Shown here: positions 60,100-64,000 of the stretch, piece by piece
Numbering within the stretch: the stretch's first letter is position 1
Layout: every line of letters begins with the position of its first letter
Source of the DNA: Achatina immaculata
Lineage: Eukaryota > Mollusca > Gastropoda > Stylommatophora > Achatinidae
Direction of reading: 5' to 3'
DNA: 64,000 nucleotides
Assembly (NCBI GenBank): GCA_009760885.1
Contig: CM019691.1
Coordinates: 26,287,314 to 26,351,313, forward strand
Notes under the pieces: model-generated
What the model saw: only the letters and a program-made list of their open reading frames with translations
What the model was told of the DNA's origin: nothing
Databases searched by the model: none
Position numbers and translations under genes: made by a program

Positions 60100-60300
60100 G
60101 AAGAGTACAGTACATTGATTTAAAAAAAAAGGGCATCACATATTAACAGTTGAACTCGTTTAATGTAGGGTACATTGATTTAAAAAAAAAAAGGGCATCA
60201 CATATTTACAGTTGAACTCGTTTAATGTAGGGTACATTGATTTTAAAAAAAAAGGGCATCAATATTTACAGTTTAACCCATTTAATGTCACATCAATGGG
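60100..60300. repeat. About 66-bp repeat, 3 copies of a Tigger-like terminus
   Basis: TACATTGATTTAAAAAAAAA, then GGGCATCACATATTTACAGT and TGAACTCGTTTAATGTAGGG, is repeated at about 60112, 60172 and 60235. The third copy merges into the left terminus of the Tigger element. Confidence 0.85.
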
Positions 60301-61221
60301 ACTGTCAAAATATGGTGACATTAAGCGGGGTCCATTACAAGGGCATTAACTGGGATATAGTGACTTTAATCATTGACTGACTGATGCTATTCCATGCAGC
60401 ATGCATAAAATTAATCGCTATCTTGATGTTGTTCTTGGCCACATGCTTTTGTTCCACAGTAAGCAGCACATGTTCCATAGGCGCAGCACATGATGCACTA
60501 TTCGCTTTCTGTACTGTTTCTTGAAGGCTTAAATGATACCTTGGTCTCACAGCTGCAGCACGCTGGTTGTGTTAGGTGGCAGAAAAATAAGTCTGTAGCC
60601 ATCATCAGATTGGTGATATCAGTGTGTGCCATACAGATATCAACGAACAACAAAACTTTTCTGTTCATCCGGTTCATTTTGTTGTCAAAAGAAATGACAC
60701 AGTTCCCAAACAGTTCACTTGTTATCTAAGCACACTGCCTGGCCTTGTAAATGAAGAGCAGGCTCTTTACTTTCTTGAAGCACAGCGGATTTCATGACTT
60801 TCCGATAACAAGGAGCAGAGTCGACTCAGTGCCAGACATGTTACAGCACACGACAGCTGTTAATTTATCTTTAGCTCATTTGCCCACCATGGCACTTCTC
60901 ATCACGAAAGCACAAAGTTCTGTTTGGTAGAAGTTTATAAAACACAGCTGTTTCATCCACATTAAAAATCCAAAATTTTTAGAAAATGCGAAATCCAATC
61001 ATAAACGACATCGGTGTTAACTTGGGCTACATCACTTGAAGTGACCTTAAATGTTATGTTGTGGCATTTCTTAAAGCGCTCAAGAAAGCCGTTCGAACAC
61101 TTCCAGTCAGGAATATCCATTTTTTTCACAAAACGTTCCACAATTTCCACCAACATATGACCGCACACATGCAACTGTGCAGAATGTGTCTGCTTGAACC
61201 ATTTCAGTAGTCTCCATTTAA

Positions 61222-61575
61222 GAAATGCTACAGAAGAGTTATTCAAATATTATGGACACAAAAAAGAACAAATATATCCATACTACAAGAACTTAATATT
61301 GAAGAAGGCTGGCTAGTAAAGAGGATTAAACAGAGAAAACTTAAATATTTTGGACACATTAAACATCATGATAATCTAGAGAAAACTGTCTTGGAAGGGT
61401 ACATAATGGGAAAAAGAAAGAGAGGAAGACCAAGGCGAAGATGGCTGCAAGACATCATTGATGATCTGCAAATGGATGATTCAGCAGCAGGCCATCTTGC
61501 TCACAACCAAGAGGCCTACAGGAGTGCAGTTAGGGAGGCAAAGTTCCGCAAGGGACATGCTAATGAATAGTTGAA
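61222..61575 (+). mobile_element. RTE-A LINE 3' fragment inside Tigger
   Basis: It begins AAATGCTACAGAAGAGTTATTC and encodes NISILQELNIEEGWLVKRIK, YFGHIKHHDNLEKT and GKRKRGRPRRRWLQDI up to KGHANE, then TAG in an AATG-type tail. A short, imperfect flanking repeat (TAAGAA) is the only hint of a duplication. Confidence 0.9.
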
Positions 61576-61821
61576 TGAATCTATGTAAGAACTCGCACGC
61601 CCTCGCTTACAGTTTGACCTAACTAAAGGCAAGTGAAAGTCTTGTTCAATTTTGTCTCAGTTTTTAACAAGTTGAAACATCAATTTCAAATTTATCCCCT
61701 ATGTCCTTTCCTGCAACTTTTCATCAACTTGCTTCAGAATATCCATTTCAGTGCTCAAATCCTGATCAACACATCTGCGTTTAGTAGCCATTATCTATCA
61801 CAATGAGAACCTGAGACTGAC

Positions 61822-62623
61822 TGATTGATTGATTGATCTTTATTTCAAAAGGGTTAAGAATTGGGCATGCAGGCCCGTCTGATATTCTGTCCTATATCAT
61901 AAATCTTTCACTCTATTCCAGACATTCTACAAATATGCTGTTCATATAACAAACATAATTAACATTGAAGCTGAGAGACATAAAATAAAATATAACATTC
62001 ACGTTTTGCTCTTATCCACTCACTCAGCACAGAAGTAACTACATACATATATAGATGACTATCTACTAAACAAAAATTTCAGGACTATTCAGAATAAACA
62101 ATTACAGCAACCATATTCAGTGTCTGTAAGAGCAGTCTAAAATAACTTTGAAGTTTTATGATTCATGGAGGCATGTAGTCAACATCAAATAAATATTGGG
62201 AAAGTTTGTAGTTGTAAGAAGGAGTATAATTTATATTTTTTATACAGGACGGGAGGGTATTTCAAAGATGAGCAGCAGAATAACTAAAGCTTTTCTTATA
62301 AAGATCAAGTCTAGGTTTTGGAAGACATATGTTGTTCAAGTGTTGGCTGCCCTTTGGGATAAATTTAAACAGGTTCCATAGATAAGGCGGGGCATGCCGT
62401 GAAAGAATTTGATGTACTAACTTGGCTTTGTTGAAGAGGAACCTGTTCTTAAGAGGTAGTGTATTTTGATACTTTTGTGCTGGTTAGTTGTTTGTGCTTG
62501 ATCTTTGTCACTAATAAAGCTTTACTGCTAGATTTTGGAGTGAGCAAAGCCTCTTTGTATTTGACACTGAGCAACCAGAGAACTGAGAGAACTTCCTGGC
62601 TATACAATTCACATTTCACGATT
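61822..62623 (-). mobile_element. CR1/L2-like LINE 3' end inside Tigger
   Basis: The minus strand encodes a C-terminal segment, AKLVHQILSRHAPPYLWNLF then PRLDLYKKSFSYSAAHL, a stop, and NTLPS. The pattern L-x-x-x-x-S-F-x-x-x-A-x-x-L-W-N-x-L-P is typical of CR1/L2 LINE tails. The 3' end is AATAAAGATCAATCAATCAA. A 10-bp target-site duplication, TGAGACTGAC, is at 61812-61821 and 62624-62633. Confidence 0.85.
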
Positions 62624-63149
62624 TGAGACTGACCAATTATCAACTTGCATTACCAACTTAACACCACCCACGTCTTGACTAAGAAGACAATGACCGACGG
62701 AAGCCAGATTAAAATCTGAAAGGGCGACCACGGTAAGCCTTTCATTCACCCCCCTCTTTTGATGCCCACATATTCATAAGGTTGATGTGGCATGTACTCG
62801 GTGATCAAACGGCTGGCCCCTTCTTTGATGAGTTACGAAAGTGATAACGCTTTGTGAGTTTTTATAGCTTGTACTTGCCCTTTAACTCCTCTGGGTGCAA
62901 AAATACTATGACATTAAACGATTTGTGCCAACAAGCAGGATGATATTAACTGGAGTAAAGCCCATTAATTACTTATGGGAGCTGGTTGGGGATACAAATT
63001 TATGTGACATTAACCAGGTTGTGACATAAAGCAATGTGATATTAAGTGGGTTCAACCATATTTTTTTGTAAAAACTAGATTATAACAAATTCTCTTATCT
63101 AACAAACACAAGGTTGCAGTAGCCAACATACGATAAGAAGTAAACTCAC

Positions 63150-63271
63150 CATCTAGGAGTTTCCCGTGAAAAACGGCCATGGCAGCAATTCGACCAACGA
63201 ATTCAAAGTAACTGAGATGCTCCTCATTTAAGATGCCTGACAAAGCATTTATCTGAAGGGTGTAGTTGTCC
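63150..63271 (-). CDS. NEDD4: NEDD4-like HECT exon, first one in the window
   Basis: This is the most upstream visible exon of the ligase. The acceptor TTGTCACAG is followed by G, then [20 protein letters not shown] and [20 protein letters not shown], then G; the donor is GATG|GTGAGT. It needs two bases from an upstream exon beyond the window. The eight exons join without a phase conflict into 287 residues, roughly the last four fifths of the HECT domain. The enzyme accepts ubiquitin from an E2 on the N-lobe and transfers it via Cys 254 (numbering of this fragment). The NEDD4/NEDD4L branch is favoured over WWP/ITCH or SMURF by the LLMCGL and NTQGFxGVD segments. C2 and WW domains are not visible here. 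Confidence 0.96.
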
Positions 63272-63596
63272 CTGTGACAAACCATCAATAAAATAAATAA
63301 ACATGCGGGTGGACACATGCACAGAGAGAGAGAGGAAGGGAGGAGAGAGAGTGGGGGTATGGTGATAGGCCACGAAAATTGGCCCACCAATATGCCCATC
63401 ACTGTTTCTATGTTTATTGGAAGAATGAAAGATACATGAAGCAAGCTGGTTTTTCATGGCATATTAATATATATATATGCAGGAAACTACTGTAGAGAGC
63501 GGAACAAAAACACAACTCCTTCAAATCACCAGAGGAAGTACCCCTCTCCCCCCCCCCCAGACAAATGTTTCATCCCTACTAAACTCCTGTATATAT
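63272..63596 (-). other. NEDD4-like intron, partial
   Basis: Sequence upstream of the first visible exon. It contains a GA-rich stretch (63326-63352), a TA microsatellite (63467-63477) and a C run (63547-63558). No exon seen. Confidence 0.6.
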
Positions 63597-64000
63597 GTGC
63601 TGTTAAACGCCACATAGGGCTCGCAAGGTAGTTTGCCAATTTTTCCTGTCTTCGGCGAGCCCTTCAACCTCATCAAGGGATTTTATGCCTGTTAATTTGG
63701 CCTCTCTTAACAATGTCCTCTTCGGAGTTTCACCCGGTCTGCCTCTTTTCTTTGGCCTGTTGTGTTCCACTTATACTTGTTTTGGGATTCTCTGATCATC
63801 TCTTCTCATCACATGACCAACATATGTCCATCTCCTTTTCCTGATCACCTATGAGACAGGCTGTTGTTCAGTCATCTGTCTTATCTCTGCATTGTTCTTG
63901 AATTCGTTCCACTTGATGCCGAGTATTTTCCTTAGGCATTTGTTTTAAAAAAAAGTCCAATTTCCTGTCTGTTTCTTTTAGTTGTTTTCCAGCTTTTGCA
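63597..64000 (-). mobile_element. RTE-E LINE 3' part, cut by the window edge
   Basis: A minus-strand copy similar to 7360-7676 and 18534-18828 (SWVIRKRRWTYVGHVMR-like; TLLREAKLTGIKSLDEVEG-like). It continues past the right edge. Its 3' end lacks the usual GATATAAG repeats. Confidence 0.85.

Larger units (their letters stand above)
60269..63058 (-). mobile_element. pogo/Tigger-type transposon, decayed, with two nested LINEs
   Basis: Termini: left CAGTTTAACCCATTTAATGT then CACATCA; right, reverse complemented, TGGTTGAACCCACTTAATAT then CACATTG. TA flanks both (60267-60268, 63059-63060). The minus-strand transposase begins at about 61791 with MATKRRCVDQDLSTEMDILK. It continues after the inserted LINE with a CENP-B-type DNA-binding domain (LLKWFKQTHSAQLHVCGHML; CSNGFLERFKKCHNITFKV; 60962-61220). 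Degraded DDE regions follow (PNRTLCF-, NMSGTESTL-, KVLLFVDICMAHTDITNL-like; 60540-60960), then INFMHAAWNSISQ. It has many stops. Subtracting the inserts leaves about 1.6 kb. Confidence 0.85.
57746..63149 (-). other. NEDD4-like intron, 5.4 kb, transposon-rich
   Basis: A phase-1 GT-AG intron. It holds the unexplained block 57792-58079, a LINE remnant (58130-58800), a 66-bp repeat and the Tigger nest (60269-63058). From 58800 to 60080 I see only AT-rich DNA with C and G runs and a TATA microsatellite near 59490. Confidence 0.85.

Noticed and set aside
63052..63149. Continuation of the HECT exon beyond 63150
   Set aside because: The frame continues as GEFTSYRML, but the family sequence resumes only in the next exon at 57745, and a consensus donor GTGAGT lies at 63149.

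Overview
This window is AT-rich eukaryotic DNA from an animal, probably an invertebrate. A mollusc is my best guess, but the sequence alone does not prove it. The case for an animal is two intron-containing genes of metazoan type: a p66/GATAD2 subunit of the NuRD chromatin-remodelling complex, and a NEDD4-family HECT ubiquitin ligase. The transposon mix (RTE/BovB-like LINEs, a CR1/L2-like LINE, tRNA-derived SINEs, Tc1, mariner, DD37D mariner, pogo/Tigger, piggyBac-like) fits an invertebrate genome.

Layout. At 1-1249 there is a weakly supported last exon of an unidentified plus-strand gene. From about 1.25 to 24.3 kb there is no convincing host gene. This stretch holds SINEs, several LINE families and a Tc1 element, many of them nested. 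The p66/GATAD2 gene follows: coding exon 1 at 24533-24612, an intron with a large 47-bp tandem array, and coding exon 2 at 27061-28891. Together they give a 636-residue protein. The gene must have an upstream noncoding exon, because the ATG sits just behind a splice acceptor.

Between 28.9 and 47.5 kb lies the space between two convergent genes. It carries a 1.95-kb LINE with a 13-bp target-site duplication, a mariner interrupted by a piggyBac-like element, a SINE, short LINE stubs and four minisatellites. From 63271 down to 47532, on the minus strand, eight exons encode the last 287 residues of the NEDD4-like ligase. All splice phases agree and the catalytic cysteine is present. The upstream exons (C2, WW domains, start of HECT) lie beyond the right edge. 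Its introns carry further transposons, including a Tigger element invaded by two LINEs.

Function. p66 bridges MBD2/3 and the CHD4 side of NuRD in the nucleus. The NEDD4-like enzyme transfers ubiquitin through a cysteine thioester at membranes and endosomes. Nothing in the sequence ties the two genes together functionally; they are simply tail-to-tail neighbours. I found no RNA genes, no CRISPR and no prokaryote-like operon. The most unusual structure is a 51-bp tandem array at the start of a HECT exon (52387-52760). It repeats the 3' splice site together with the first codons of that exon, and it stays open in frame.
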